Origin: Lewinellaceae bacterium
GTDB lineage: Bacteria > Bacteroidota > Bacteroidia > Chitinophagales > Saprospiraceae
Assembly: GCA_020636045.1 (NCBI GenBank)
Contig: JACJYP010000002.1
Location: 545,501-609,500, forward strand
Direction of reading: 5' to 3'
DNA: 64,000 bases
Part shown: positions 1 through 11,179 of the stretch, piece by piece
Layout of the letters: the number at the start of each line of letters is the position of its first letter
Numbering within the stretch: the first letter of the stretch is position 1
The notes under the pieces: model-generated
What the model was told of the DNA's origin: nothing
Seen by the model: the letters and a program-made list of their open reading frames with translations, nothing else
Database searches by the model: none
Made by a program: the position numbers and the translations under genes

Positions 1-3000
1 CCGCAGCATTTTCTGCGTAATGATCCCGAATGAGGTCTCCAGCCGGCAAAAAAGCACCCCGGCGCCATCGCCCAACTGCGTGCCATCCATCCGCCTGTTA
101 TGATAACCTTTCTCGCACCATTTGCTGTCCGAGTACAATTTCTTGCCTTCCGTATCGAACAGGGTCATCACTACATTTGAGGCTTCCGGTAAAAAAAATC
201 CTATTGTAGTGTGTCCGGAAAATGGATTGGGTTGGTTCCGGAACATTTCAAAGCCGGCGCTATTGATGGTAGTCCCATCCATACCATTGAATCGAAGAGC
301 AATCTCCCCGCAGGGTACAATATCGTCTTTCTCCAAATAGGCCTCCAAACGGGTAACGGCATTTGATATGTGCAGCATTTCACTCAGTTTTCCCGACCGC
401 TCTGCCCTGAAGCGGACGGTAAACGCATTTGCCCCATCGATCGAAACCGTCAGGGCATCGTCGAAGATGCCGAAGTGATCGGGGCCTGCAGCGCTGCTTT
501 CCGGAATGTCAGCGACGCTCAGCCCGTCCAGGTTCAGGGTAAACTGGAAGCCCTCCAGCGGCTCGTTTGCCGCAAATGTTACGTCTGCGATCTCGCCGGC
601 CCTTACCGGACGGTCTTGTATGTCGAAAAATACGGTACCGGTCGTCCGCTCCTCCACGGGCATGAGCGCATTGGCAATCGCCGAGCCGTTCACATCGCCG
701 ATCTTGATGCCGATAAAATCGCCTTTTGGTGTGTTGTTCGCCGGATCGGCAATGGCGATCGTTTCGGGAAATGCCGTGGCGAAAGGGTTGTCGGGTTGCG
801 GAAACCCGTAATCCTTGTCCACAAAGCGCCAGGAGGTATTGTCGGGTAATTCGCTGAAGATGCCAAGGATCAGTTTGCGCAGTTGCACGATGTCAAAAGT
901 CGTGATCGAATTCGACCTGTTCGCGTCGGCGGCGATCATTTTGTAGGGACTGTCCAGCGGCTCGAAACCCAGAATATGTTTTGAGATCAGCACCAGGTCG
1001 TACGTCGATACGCCGTTGAGCGGATTGTCGTCTTTGAGCGGTGTCAGCGTACAGGGGCTGGGCGGTACGCTGTTGAATGCAAAAAGACCCTGATCGTCCG
1101 TCAGGCCGAACAGGTTGAGCGGCCCTGCTTGTAATTGTACGTTTGCCGCTTCTATACCGTCCTGATCTTCCGTTTTCAGGGCTCCCGCAACCTGTACGAA
1201 GCTGCCGGGATTGCAGACAGCATTGTTGTCGTTTATTTCCACGAATGTCTGGCAATAATCGGCGTTGCCGGCGAGGTCCTGCGCCCACAACTCCACTTCC
1301 TGCATACCCAGTTCTGCACAAGTGAACGAGAAACTCGTGATCGGGTTGCCCATTGCATCTACCGGGAAGCCAGTGCCCTGACCCGCTTTGCGGACGGCGA
1401 ATTTCAACTGGTTGGGTCCCGGCGTGTACGGCGTCGGCGGCGTGCAGTTGTCTTCCGCATATTGCAGGAAGTCGGTTGCCCACAATTGCACTATCTGGGA
1501 CGGCATGATGTTCACGCTCAGGCCGTTGCTGCACACGACCGTCGGCGCCTTGCAATCTTTTACGACAAACGCGTATTCGCAAACCGATTCGTTGCCGCAG
1601 CCGTCTTCCACGATCCATTTGATCTTGTGCGTGCCGTAAGGCAATTGGGGGGTGACGAACTGGTTCGGATTGGCGGTTGTATTCCATTTCAAAGCGGCGC
1701 TCATTTGCATACCGCTGATCGATGTTTGTACGGCAAATTTCCATTTTTCAGATGCCGGTACGCCCCGCTGGTCAAATTCCTGCGGGCTGCCTCCCGAAAA
1801 GTTCGGGTCGAAAGCATTTCCGAAGTTGACCGTGCCGGGAGCGGGCGGGTCGTTGCTGTTGACGACCGTTTCCATGATGCCGTCCTGGTCGAGGTCGAGG
1901 AAGAGCAGGAAGCGGTAAATCAAATTGGCGCCGGTACACAGGTCAGTGGCGCTGAGACCCAGGTCGACGGGGCCTTCACAAAGATCGTGGCCGCCGGTGA
2001 CGGGATCGAACCAGTAGGAAGCATTCCATTGTTGCGGGTCGTTGACCGTCTGGTCGCAGAGATTGAGTTTTGTCGCCGGACAGCCGCTGATGACGGGGTC
2101 TTTGGTGTCCTCCACGATGATGATCTGTTTGTAGCGGTAGCAGTTGGCATCGGGATTCCAGAAGATGCTGTAATTGGTTTCCGTCGAATCGGTCGGCAGT
2201 ATTTTTACGACCGTGGGCGCCCAGCCCCCGGTCGTGCCGAAAGGCGATACGATGGGGCCGGGCAGGATAAAGGGTCTTTCCAGCGCCAGGTCGGGATTCG
2301 GCACTTCAATGCAGGGTTTGTTCGGATCGTAGGTGCACCAGTTGATGATGTTCCAGGTTCGTTCGATCTTGTAGCAGGCATCCGTCACTACGTTGTAGAT
2401 CACGTCTTCATACGATACGCCCAGCAATTCGCAATCCTGCCTGTAAAAGACGGGGCCTCCGAAGTCGGTAGAGCCCTTGCACACCTGCACGATCTTGTCA
2501 TCCGGAAATTTGATCCAGTAATCCTGTATGTATTCCACTACGATGCGCTGGGTGCAGGCATTGCTGAGTCCGGCACAGTCGTAGGAGCGGAATGTGCGCA
2601 GGATGGTCCCTTTGTTGCAGACCGTGTCGAACAGGTTGTAATTGCGGGTTTCGGTGATGGTATCCAGGCAGCAGTTGTCGGTCGCGGTCGCGAAGCCGTA
2701 GGTTTCGAGCGTAGGGTCGAAACTTTCGCAGGAAACGGTCACGTCTGCCGGCGCGACGCAGGAGGGATGCAACTTGTCATCCACGTACACCTGCACCATA
2801 CACTCATTGAAATTTTGGAGATCGAAATCGAGCGGGATCGGCCCTGCCGGCGGCGGGTTGTCGTATACCCTGAACACCACCGTAACGGTATCGCCGAGGT
2901 CGGAGCAGCAGAATTTGACGGCATCGTCAAGAAGTTCGTGGTCCTGGCAGTCGTTCGCATCCATCCGGCGCACCTTGAAGTGAATATCGTTGCAGGCATC

Positions 3001-4971
3001 GTACGAGCCGTCGTCGAAGGTGGATGCATCCACCAGCGCCATGCCGTTTGTGCCCAGCGACACCTGCGTATGCGCGTCGCAGGCGGCTACGGGTGGCGTC
3101 TGGTCGGCCACGGTGAGCGTAAAGGAGCAGGTAGCGCTGTTCCCGCAGTCATCCTGCGCGGTGTAAGTGACCCTATGCGCGCCCTGGGGCAGGCAAGGAG
3201 TGTTGCCAAAAATGCCCAAAGTATCCGGATCCCAGGGATTATTGCCGGTAAAATCACCCAGCGTACCGGCAATCTGGAACATGCCGGTCTGATCGCCCGA
3301 ATCCGGGTCGAATGTGGCAACCATTGCGCCGATGTTGTTCAGGCGCGAGCACATGTCGCTGAGCGCCACATCCGGCAGGTCGGCCACCGCGCAGCAGGAA
3401 AAAGGATCGGTCGATACCGTCAAATCGGCCGGGCAGGCGAAAACAGGGCCGAGCGTGTCGGCAACCTTGATCAGTTGCGTATGGAAGACGGGGTTAGGAG
3501 AAAGGCTGTCGGAAAAACACCAGTCCACGACCGTCCACACGCGTTTTATCTTATAGGTGCCGTCGCAGACGGGCAGTATGTCATCTGAAAAGATGGCATT
3601 GATCTCGCAGGCGCCGGCATTCGGGAAAACAGGAAAATTGCGACCGAAATCGCTGAAATAGGGCGCGCCGGTATGGGCAGGGCCGGTCAGGGCAGTGGTG
3701 CAGACGATCGTTGTATCGGAAGGGAAAAACAGGTCGTCCACATGCCGGCGTTTCAGGTAAATGCGCTGCTGACAGGAAGATACGTTGCCGGAGGCGTCTG
3801 CTGCGGTCCACTTGCGGAGCAGGTACGTGCTGATGTCCGTCATTCCGTCGATGGTGTCTCCGCAAACAACTGTTTCCCAATGATCTGTATAATTGATGTC
3901 TGCCAAAGCGCAGTTGTCGGTAACGGCGGGTCTGCCAGCCGCTACGCCCAGGGTGTCGGCGAGGTAGGCAGGGCTGAAATCGCCGATCTGGCAGGGCAGG
4001 GTAGTGTCCTTGCATGGAATAAGCGGCGCGATCTTGTCCTCTATCCGGATCGTGCTCCAGCAGGCGCTGCCGGTACAGGTGTCGGTCACTTTTACCCGCA
4101 GCGTCTGGCCTACGTAATTGCAGCCCAGTGGATTGGGTACCGGTATGCCGGCAGTAGTATAGACCTGCACGCTGTATACATCCAGCCCGTCGTCGATACC
4201 TTCCAGGATCATATCGGGTGTGATCGTAATACTGCCTCCGGGGCCGATGCTGAAAAGCAGGTTGTCGTTGCAGGCCACTGCGACCGGTACGTGGATGCTC
4301 ACTACTACGTTGTCGCTGGCGGTACATCCGAATTCATTGCTCACCGTCACAAAATATGCGGTGGTGACCGCCGGCGAAGCGGTGGGGCTGCAAATGTTCG
4401 GGTCGTCGAGTCCGATGGCAGGCGCCCAGTGGCAACTAACGCCACCTGTCGCAGATAAAACGGTGCTGCCCGATGCACAGATGGCCACATCGGCGCCGGC
4501 ATTGGCAACAGGAAGCGGATTGACAGTTACCTGTATTTCCACAAAAGGCCTGCAAAGCGGGTCCGTCAGGTCAGGATCGCCCAGCCGCAGCCGGGCGTAC
4601 ACGAAAAAAGCAGTGGGTGATTGTACGGCAGGGTAAACAACGTTTTTCAGCGTTGCCACATAAGGGCCGTCGCCGCTGAAATTCGCAGAAGACACCGTGC
4701 CTAACAGCATGCCGCCCGTATAAACGGCATTGCCTGCCTGGGGGCTGTCAAAAAGTACAAACTCGATGTCGATGGAATCGCCGTCCGTGCCGGCGGAAAG
4801 CGCGGTGCTGTGATCGCCGGAGCAAAGCGCATAGTCAGCCGTTACCGGGCTGAGGGAAGGGCAGGCAGTATAAGCATCATCAGGAGAAAGGGTGCCGGAA
4901 GCATAACAATTCCCTGCAACAGCAAAGGAAGCGACCGCACCCAGGAAGGCGGAGCGAAACGAGATTATCAT
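1..4971 (-). CDS. Giant secreted HYR/Ig-like, dockerin-like protein with T9SS sorting domain (3' end outside window)
   Basis: The frame is open from an ATG at 4971 down to base 1, giving 1657 visible codons with no stop, so the C-terminus is cut by the window edge. It starts with a Sec signal peptide (MIISFRSAFLGAVASFAVAG). Around residues 145-235 is an Ig/PKD-like unit of the kind common in gliding Bacteroidota proteins. Then come many cysteine-rich HYR-like repeats with VTDNC, CGNS and ASGNVS motifs. Around residues 1310-1375 two EF-hand-like dockerin repeats are visible (STYDLVLISKHILG and TTFDIVQLRKLILG). From about residue 1575 the NPFSGHTTIGF...YDTEGK-like pattern is a type A T9SS C-terminal sorting domain. 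It is probably exported by the type IX system and held at the surface. The exact ligand or role cannot be read from the sequence. Several long antisense ORFs over this gene are shadows. Confidence 0.9.
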   Translation of the reverse strand, partial: MIISFRSAFLGAVASFAVAGNCYASGTLSPDDAYTACPSLSPVTADYALCSGDHSTALSAGTDGDSIDIEFVLFDSPQAGNAVYTGGMLLGTVSSANFSGDGPYVATLKNVVYPAVQSPTAFFVYARLRLGDPDLTDPLCRPFVEIQVTVNPLPVANAGADVAICASGSTVLSATGGVSCHWAPAIGLDDPNICSPTASPAVTTAYFVTVSNEFGCTASDNVVVSIHVPVAVACNDNLLFSIGPGGSITITPDMILEGIDDGLDVYSVQVYTTAGIPVPNPLGCNYVGQTLRVKVTDTCTGSACWSTIRIEDKIAPLIPCKDTTLPCQIGDFSPAYLADTLGVAAGRPAVTDNCALADINYTDHWETVVCGDTIDGMTDISTYLLRKWTAADASGNVSSCQQRIYLKRRHVDDLFFPSDTTIVCTTALTGPAHTGAPYFSDFGRNFPVFPNAGACEINAIFSDDILPVCDGTYKIKRVWTVVDWCFSDSLSPNPVFHTQLIKVADTLGPVFACPADLTVSTDPFSCCAVADLPDVALSDMCSRLNNIGAMVATFDPDSGDQTGMFQIAGTLGDFTGNNPWDPDTLGIFGNTPCLPQGAHRVTYTAQDDCGNSATCSFTLTVADQTPPVAACDAHTQVSLGTNGMALVDASTFDDGSYDACNDIHFKVRRMDANDCQDHELLDDAVKFCCSDLGDTVTVVFRVYDNPPPAGPIPLDFDLQNFNECMVQVYVDDKLHPSCVAPADVTVSCESFDPTLETYGFATATDNCCLDTITETRNYNLFDTVCNKGTILRTFRSYDCAGLSNACTQRIVVEYIQDYWIKFPDDKIVQVCKGSTDFGGPVFYRQDCELLGVSYEDVIYNVVTDACYKIERTWNIINWCTYDPNKPCIEVPNPDLALERPFILPGPIVSPFGTTGGWAPTVVKILPTDSTETNYSIFWNPDANCYRYKQIIIVEDTKDPVISGCPATKLNLCDQTVNDPQQWNASYWFDPVTGGHDLCEGPVDLGLSATDLCTGANLIYRFLLFLDLDQDGIMETVVNSNDPPAPGTVNFGNAFDPNFSGGSPQEFDQRGVPASEKWKFAVQTSISGMQMSAALKWNTTANPNQFVTPQLPYGTHKIKWIVEDGCGNESVCEYAFVVKDCKAPTVVCSNGLSVNIMPSQIVQLWATDFLQYAEDNCTPPTPYTPGPNQLKFAVRKAGQGTGFPVDAMGNPITSFSFTCAELGMQEVELWAQDLAGNADYCQTFVEINDNNAVCNPGSFVQVAGALKTEDQDGIEAANVQLQAGPLNLFGLTDDQGLFAFNSVPPSPCTLTPLKDDNPLNGVSTYDLVLISKHILGFEPLDSPYKMIAADANRSNSITTFDIVQLRKLILGIFSELPDNTSWRFVDKDYGFPQPDNPFATAFPETIAIADPANNTPKGDFIGIKIGDVNGSAIANALMPVEERTTGTVFFDIQDRPVRAGEIADVTFAANEPLEGFQFTLNLDGLSVADIPESSAAGPDHFGIFDDALTVSIDGANAFTVRFRAERSGKLSEMLHISNAVTRLEAYLEKDDIVPCGEIALRFNGMDGTTINSAGFEMFRNQPNPFSGHTTIGFFLPEASNVVMTLFDTEGKKLYSDSKWCEKGYHNRRMDGTQLGDGAGVLFCRLETSFGIITQKMLR

Positions 4972-5066
4972 ACGTGAAGCGTAAGTATTGATTATAACCG
5001 AAGGTGTGCAATCCGGCATGCCTTTCCGGCTTTCAGAAATAGCCTGAGGGCTGCCGTCTTGCTTTG

Positions 5067-5074
5067 CAAATATA
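5067..5074 (-). promoter_or_regulatory. Bacteroidota -7 element for the T9SS gene
   Basis: The minus strand reads TATATTTG, an exact match to TAnnTTTG. It lies about 95 bases before the ATG at 4971, which implies a 5' leader of roughly 85-90 bases. No clear -33 TTG element was seen. Confidence 0.5.
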
Positions 5075-5263
5075 TTTCACGTTCTCAGAAGAGTATGCTT
5101 TTGGCCTGTTAAAATATTGGTTATGAATCGCTTCTGGTTTATTATTACGGTTTTAAGAATTACATTTTGAATATATGTTTGAAGGGTGCGGCTAATAATT
5201 CGCCTGAAAATCCGGGTCGGTAACGGTAGCGGCAGGCAGCAAATAAAGATTTTTTGTTATTTA

Positions 5264-5299
5264 TTTTGTATTCACGGAAGTATATAAAATGTAATTTTG
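5264..5299 (+). promoter_or_regulatory. Bacteroidota promoter (TTTTG ... TAATTTTG)
   Basis: TTTTG at 5264-5268 and TAATTTTG at 5292-5299 match the Bacteroidota -33/-7 arrangement with a 23-base spacer. The predicted start of transcription, near 5305, is about 34 bases before the ATG at 5339. This argues against the in-frame TTG at 5297 as the start codon, because it lies inside the -7 box. Confidence 0.6.
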
Positions 5300-5338
5300 A
5301 GTTTCCGGCACATATTCTTTCATGTAAATGAAAATATC

Positions 5339-6934
5339 ATGAAACCGAAAACTTTATTGATGCGAGCCGTGTTCCTTCCGGGCTTTGCCGTGGTATTGTG
5401 CATTTTTTTTCATTCCTGCTTTACGGTGGCCGGTTTTTTGATCGGTTCATCGATTGACAAGCGACAACCCGCCCAGGATATGGATATCCAGGGTTGGGAA
5501 GTACATTCACTTAAAAAAAATGCCCGCATCACCGTTTATCCCAAAGTAGGCAAACCGGTAAAGGGTAATTATCGAATGGCTTTCCAGTTGAAGGCGCCAA
5601 GTGATACATCAGTTACAGAAATGATTGTCGAAAGCCATACCGGATTGCATCGGTTCCGGCTGGACCAAATCGATCACATCTTTGTGCCCGGACGAACTTC
5701 GAAAGGCAGGGTTACGGGGGGAATTGTTGGTCTTGTGATCGATGCAGGGCTCCTTGTAATTGCTGTCAGTTCGACCAGTTTCGACTTAAACCTTACGCTG
5801 TGTCCGCATGTGTATAGCTATGACGGTGCTGAATACCATCTTGATGCCGAAATATGCAGCGGTTCGTTTTATAAAGAAGCCCAGGTGCCCGACCGGGTAG
5901 TGCTTCCCCATCTTCAAGCTGATGCTAACGGCATATACAGGGTTAAACTGGCCAACGAGATGCAGGAGAGCGACTATATCGACCAGGTAAATCTGCTGGT
6001 ATTCGATCATCTTGCAGACGCGACCGTTTATCCCACTCGCGCGGGCCGTTATTTAGCGCTGACCAGGCCACAGGCGCCGCTTAGTGCACACAGTTCCAAA
6101 GGTTCGGATATGAGAGCGTTGTTGAGCGATCGCGAGCCCGGTTCTTGTTGGATTGGTAATCCGTTCGCATACGACCCCGATCGCGATACCTGTCTTCGGG
6201 AGCAGCTCGAACTGACCTTTGACAAACCTGCCGGTGCAGTTGATGCGGCCCTATTGCTGAACCTGTGCAACACCAAATGGGCGGCAACGCAACAAATGAC
6301 ATTTATGTCGCTACAGGAGCAGGCGCATCCCGGCTGGTATACAGGGCTCGATGCCGAACAAGGCGCCGCACTGAAAGCCGTATTGATCAGGGAAAACGGA
6401 CTGGCGGTCAGCGTATGGGACGGTATACAGTGGAAAGAGGTAGGACAGATCGATGTCGTCGGCCCGGCCGCAGAACGGTCGGAACTGCTGGAGATCGACT
6501 TGCAGGGCTTGCCGGACGGTGTATTAAAGGTCCGCCTGGACTGCCCGCCGGGTTATTGGATGGTCAACAGTGCGCAAGTTGATTTCTCGTACGAGGAGGC
6601 CGTTTTGACGAAAGTCCTCCAGCCAGTCGGGGCGCATGATCAACATGGCAGAAATGTTATGCAGTTGCTTGGCTCGGCCGACGGCAAGTGCCACGTCATG
6701 CCCGAAGCAGGGAATTACGTTGAACTGCATTTTGAGGTCCCTTCCCCGGAGCCGCACACCGGGCGAACGCTTGTATTGCAGTGCGACGGCTATTACTCGC
6801 CGCATCTTCAGGCAGGGGGAGAACCTCAAACGGAACTCGCCGGTCATCTGCTAAAGCCGGGCGCCTTTAACAAATGGCGTCTGCAAGCCCTGCACCGGCA
6901 GACGGAGCGGGCTGTTGCGCAGCACAGCCGGTAA
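5339..6934 (+). CDS. Exported protein of unknown function, possible lipoprotein
   Basis: A 531-residue protein starting at ATG 5339; the longer in-frame start at 5297 overlaps the promoter. The N-terminus has a basic residue, a hydrophobic stretch and Cys in the context IFFHSC, so it is either a loose Bacteroidota lipobox or a signal anchor. A second hydrophobic segment lies near residues 125-145 (GGIVGLVIDAGLLVIAVSS). After it comes CPHVYSYDGAEYHLDAE, a motif seen in Bacteroidota exported proteins in which a CP-x-[IV]-Y-x-Y-DG segment precedes a beta-rich C-terminal half. No catalytic motif is apparent. It is monocistronic, with its own promoter, and convergent with groEL. Function unknown. 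Confidence 0.8.
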   Translation: MKPKTLLMRAVFLPGFAVVLCIFFHSCFTVAGFLIGSSIDKRQPAQDMDIQGWEVHSLKKNARITVYPKVGKPVKGNYRMAFQLKAPSDTSVTEMIVESHTGLHRFRLDQIDHIFVPGRTSKGRVTGGIVGLVIDAGLLVIAVSSTSFDLNLTLCPHVYSYDGAEYHLDAEICSGSFYKEAQVPDRVVLPHLQADANGIYRVKLANEMQESDYIDQVNLLVFDHLADATVYPTRAGRYLALTRPQAPLSAHSSKGSDMRALLSDREPGSCWIGNPFAYDPDRDTCLREQLELTFDKPAGAVDAALLLNLCNTKWAATQQMTFMSLQEQAHPGWYTGLDAEQGAALKAVLIRENGLAVSVWDGIQWKEVGQIDVVGPAAERSELLEIDLQGLPDGVLKVRLDCPPGYWMVNSAQVDFSYEEAVLTKVLQPVGAHDQHGRNVMQLLGSADGKCHVMPEAGNYVELHFEVPSPEPHTGRTLVLQCDGYYSPHLQAGGEPQTELAGHLLKPGAFNKWRLQALHRQTERAVAQHSR

Positions 6935-6964
6935 ACAAAAAAGGCACTGCCGCCTGGCAGTGCC
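6935..6964 (-). terminator. Rho-independent terminator of groEL
   Basis: A perfect 9-bp stem (GGCACTGCC 6943-6951 with GGCAGTGCC 6956-6964) and a 4-base loop are followed, on the minus strand, by TTTTTTGTTT. It sits 40 bases past the groEL stop. The plus-strand side has no U-tract, so it serves mainly groEL. Confidence 0.85.
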
Positions 6965-7003
6965 CTATGTTGATTCCGGACTGTTCTTCTTTCGAACGGT
7001 CGA

Positions 7004-8692
<1,689 letters not shown>

Positions 8693-8738
8693 TCAAAGGG
8701 GTCAGGTAAGAGAGATCGAGGCTATGCCCCGGCCATCA

Positions 8739-9002
8739 TTAGATGATCACCAGGATATCGTCTTCGCGCATGATGAGGTAATCCTGCCCTTCGTAGCTGA
8801 TCTCCTGGCCGGAATATTTTCCGTAGAGTACGATGTCGCCTACTTGAACAGTCATGAGGTTGCCGTCTTTGCCGGGGCCAACGGCGATGACTTCACCGCG
8901 CTGCGGCTTTTCTTTTGCCGTATCGGGGATGATGATCCCGCCCTTCGTTTTTTCGTCGGCAGGCGCCGGCTTCACAATGACACGGTCTGCGATTGGTTTC
9001 AT
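8739..9002 (-). CDS. groES: Co-chaperonin GroES
   Basis: An 87-residue protein starting [12 protein letters not shown], with the mobile-loop region [16 protein letters not shown] and the conserved [11 protein letters not shown] segment. It caps the GroEL ring. It is the first gene of the groES-groEL pair. I looked upstream for a CIRCE operator (TTAGCACTC-N9-GAGTGCTAA) and saw none. Confidence 0.98.
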   Translation of the reverse strand: MKPIADRVIVKPAPADEKTKGGIIIPDTAKEKPQRGEVIAVGPGKDGNLMTVQVGDIVLYGKYSGQEISYEGQDYLIMREDDILVII

Positions 9003-9328
9003 ACGTCTGAATTATTTTTATTTTGGTTAAACTAATATTTGAGCCGCTAAACAGAATTTCCTGTGGCAACAGGGCGATTTGCAGCCGATGACGTTTTATC
9101 AGACTTCGTGCCATGCCTGCTTTTCTGCCATTTTTGCAGGCGTCTGTCACAGGCTTTGTCAGCTTGGCACGATCCGACCGACAATTTGACCATGCAAATT
9201 CGATTGCCAAAATTTGGAAGCTTCGAATGCTTTCGACATTTTTGCTTTGGCAACACGACCGGAAACAAGCCGAAAACCGATAAAGACATCTTAGTGTACA
9301 CCGTTACTTTTTAACAAAAGCATCGAAC
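9003..9328. other. Intergenic region between groES and the next gene
   Basis: A 326-base divergent gap. Short ORFs on both strands here have no recognisable content. No exact TAnnTTTG element was found; TACTTTTT near 9303 is a one-mismatch match but lies only about 20 bases before the plus-strand gene. No other structure was recognised. Confidence 0.5.
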
Positions 9329-10048
9329 ATGAACACATTATCGGAGACCTGGTTTATCGAAGGCAACATCGACTTTGAATCGAAAAAATACACCGTACTG
9401 GCCTACCTGCAGCGCGTCAACCAGTTCTTCAACGAGAAGAAGCTGTACCCCCAACTGTCCGACGTGATCTTTCACTACAACAACCTCGTCAACTTCAAAC
9501 AGAACAAGCGCCTCCTGCAAAATCGCTTCCCGCGCCGGCTCACCGGCGTGCAACTGCAAAAACTCGAACTGCTGTATGAAGAAATGATCGCCGACGACGA
9601 ACTGATGGCCGAGATCGAACAGATCACACATTTCGCTTCACAAAAAATGAAGGCGACCATTAGTGGCGGCACCGATCTGTACGACTACGTTGAGGATAAC
9701 ATTAGCATCACACCGGTGGGTATTTTGCCGATGGATATCGAAGAAGGCTACTTTTTTCTGTGCGACGGCTACTACCGATCCATCTACGTGTACCAGTATA
9801 AGATTAGTATTTTTCAGCGCTCCAATGACAAATACCGGAGCCTGCGCTCGCAATACCTGAGCGCCTGGGAACGCAACTTCACCAATACCTATGAAAGCAT
9901 CAAAGCCGATCTGATGCGTCACTACCGCGATCTGTCCACGCCGGCGGTCTACACCATTGAAACCCAACTCACCTACCCGGTGGAAGAAACCCTGCTGCCG
10001 ATCGCCAAGCGCTCGCTGGTGCGTTATATCGAAACGACGCGCATGTAG
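9329..10048 (+). CDS. Conserved-looking hypothetical cytoplasmic protein
   Basis: A 239-residue protein with no signal peptide or membrane segment. It is rich in aromatic and charged residues (for example DIEEGYFFLCDGYYRSIYVYQYKI). Predicted content is helical in the first 110 residues and mixed after that. Codon usage matches its neighbours, and the frame is uninterrupted from an ATG at 9329, so it is a real gene. I do not recognise a family. It stands alone between groES (divergent) and the PfkB kinase 141 bases downstream. Confidence 0.8.
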   Translation: MNTLSETWFIEGNIDFESKKYTVLAYLQRVNQFFNEKKLYPQLSDVIFHYNNLVNFKQNKRLLQNRFPRRLTGVQLQKLELLYEEMIADDELMAEIEQITHFASQKMKATISGGTDLYDYVEDNISITPVGILPMDIEEGYFFLCDGYYRSIYVYQYKISIFQRSNDKYRSLRSQYLSAWERNFTNTYESIKADLMRHYRDLSTPAVYTIETQLTYPVEETLLPIAKRSLVRYIETTRM

Positions 10049-10189
10049 TTTGTTTGAATGCCCGGATTTTGCCGTATCATTGCCCCGTAATTGTTGGGAA
10101 TCGAAGCGGGAATAATTTGCTTGCGCCTGAATGTCAGAAAATGTGCGCAAACGGGCCCCTCGACCCTTATAAAACCGTGTATTGCTGAC

Positions 10190-11122
10190 ATGCGAAGACC
10201 AGTTGATATTCTTTCCTGCGGCGAGCTGCTGATCGACTTCATTACGGCGGAGTTCGTGCAGACCCTCGACGAAGCCACGCTATTCAAACGTATCCCCGGC
10301 GGTAGTCCCGCCAATCTTTGCATGAACATGGCCCGGCTTGGAAATAACACCATGCTCGCGGCAAGCGTCGGCAACGACGACATGGGCACCATCCTGCGCA
10401 ATTATGTGGCCCGTCTCGGCGTGGATGTTTCGTATGTCGTGCAGGTAGACGAGCCGACCACCCTGATCCTGGTCACCCGCTCGGCAGCGGTTTCCAATTT
10501 TCAGCCTTATCGCGGCGCCGATACCATGCTGTCGATCCGCCAGTTCCCTTTCAGCCGCTTCGAAGAAATATCCATTCTCCACACCACCTGTTTTGCCCTC
10601 AGCAAGAACCCTGCGCAGCATGTGATCATGGAAGCCGCCGAAAAGGCCAAACGCGCGGGCTGCCAACTTAGCGTAGATGCCAATTATGCCGAAAAAGTGT
10701 GGCCCGAGCGCCGCGAAGCGCAACGCCTGCTGTCGGAACTCTGCCGGCTTGGCGCGCTGGTCAAGGTCAGCGACGTAGACTGGACGCGCCTGTACGAAGA
10801 CGAATCGCCAAAACCCGACGTCGTGCTCGATCACTTTTTGAAAATGGGCGCTGCGGAGGTGTGCTTTACCCTCGGCGCCGAAGGCTGCTGGGTCGCCAAC
10901 GACCGCCAGCGTCATTTCCTGCCCGCCCGTCCGGTGGAAGTGAAAGACACCACCGGCGCCGGCGATGCTTTCTGGTCGGGTTACCTCACCGCCCGGCTCG
11001 ACGGGAAGGATCTGGTGGATTGCGCCATGGCCGGCCGCCGCATGGCAGAGATCAAACTCGGTCATTTCGGCCCGCTGCCCGACCGCGTGGAGCGCAGCGA
11101 GGTTTACGTAGACCTTGTCTGA
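10190..11122 (+). CDS. PfkB-family carbohydrate kinase (fructokinase-like)
   Basis: A 310-residue sugar kinase. The glycine-rich first signature is GGSPANLCMNMARLG (about residues 38-52). The second signature is DTTGAGDAFWSGYL (about residues 261-274), whose Asp is the catalytic base. The N-terminus DILSCGELLIDFI is the family's usual first strand. Starting at ATG 10190 gives the family length; the in-frame TTG at 10091 would add 33 unrelated residues. It probably phosphorylates fructose or a similar sugar with ATP, but the substrate cannot be set from sequence. A 12-bp hairpin follows the gene. Confidence 0.92.
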   Translation: MRRPVDILSCGELLIDFITAEFVQTLDEATLFKRIPGGSPANLCMNMARLGNNTMLAASVGNDDMGTILRNYVARLGVDVSYVVQVDEPTTLILVTRSAAVSNFQPYRGADTMLSIRQFPFSRFEEISILHTTCFALSKNPAQHVIMEAAEKAKRAGCQLSVDANYAEKVWPERREAQRLLSELCRLGALVKVSDVDWTRLYEDESPKPDVVLDHFLKMGAAEVCFTLGAEGCWVANDRQRHFLPARPVEVKDTTGAGDAFWSGYLTARLDGKDLVDCAMAGRRMAEIKLGHFGPLPDRVERSEVYVDLV

Positions 11123-11133
11123 TGCGGCTTCAG

Positions 11134-11162
11134 GAGGCTATTTGAGTTTGTCAAATAGCCTC
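11134..11162 (+). terminator. Hairpin after the PfkB kinase gene
   Basis: GAGGCTATTTGA (11134-11145) pairs perfectly over 12 bp with TCAAATAGCCTC (11151-11162) around a 5-base loop. It begins 11 bases past the stop. The following sequence (TAAATGAC) has no U-tract, so it may be an attenuating or mRNA-stabilising hairpin rather than a full terminator. It ends 17 bases before the next gene. Confidence 0.5.
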
Positions 11163-11179
11163 TAAATGACAAAATATCC

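Larger units (their letters stand above)
4972..5338. other. Divergent intergenic region between the T9SS protein and the next gene
   Basis: This 367-base gap is AT-richer than its surroundings and has no credible ORF. It carries one TAnnTTTG element facing each way (listed separately), so it is a divergent promoter region. Nothing else was recognised. Confidence 0.7.

Noticed and set aside
1135..3588. 817-codon plus-strand ORF
   Set aside because: It lies antisense to the T9SS protein, whose frame gives coherent HYR/Ig-like and dockerin-like repeats. The plus-strand product is an Arg/Val/Gly-rich shadow.
9003..9100. CIRCE-type heat-shock operator upstream of groES
   Set aside because: I looked for TTAGCACTC with its inverted partner and found neither.
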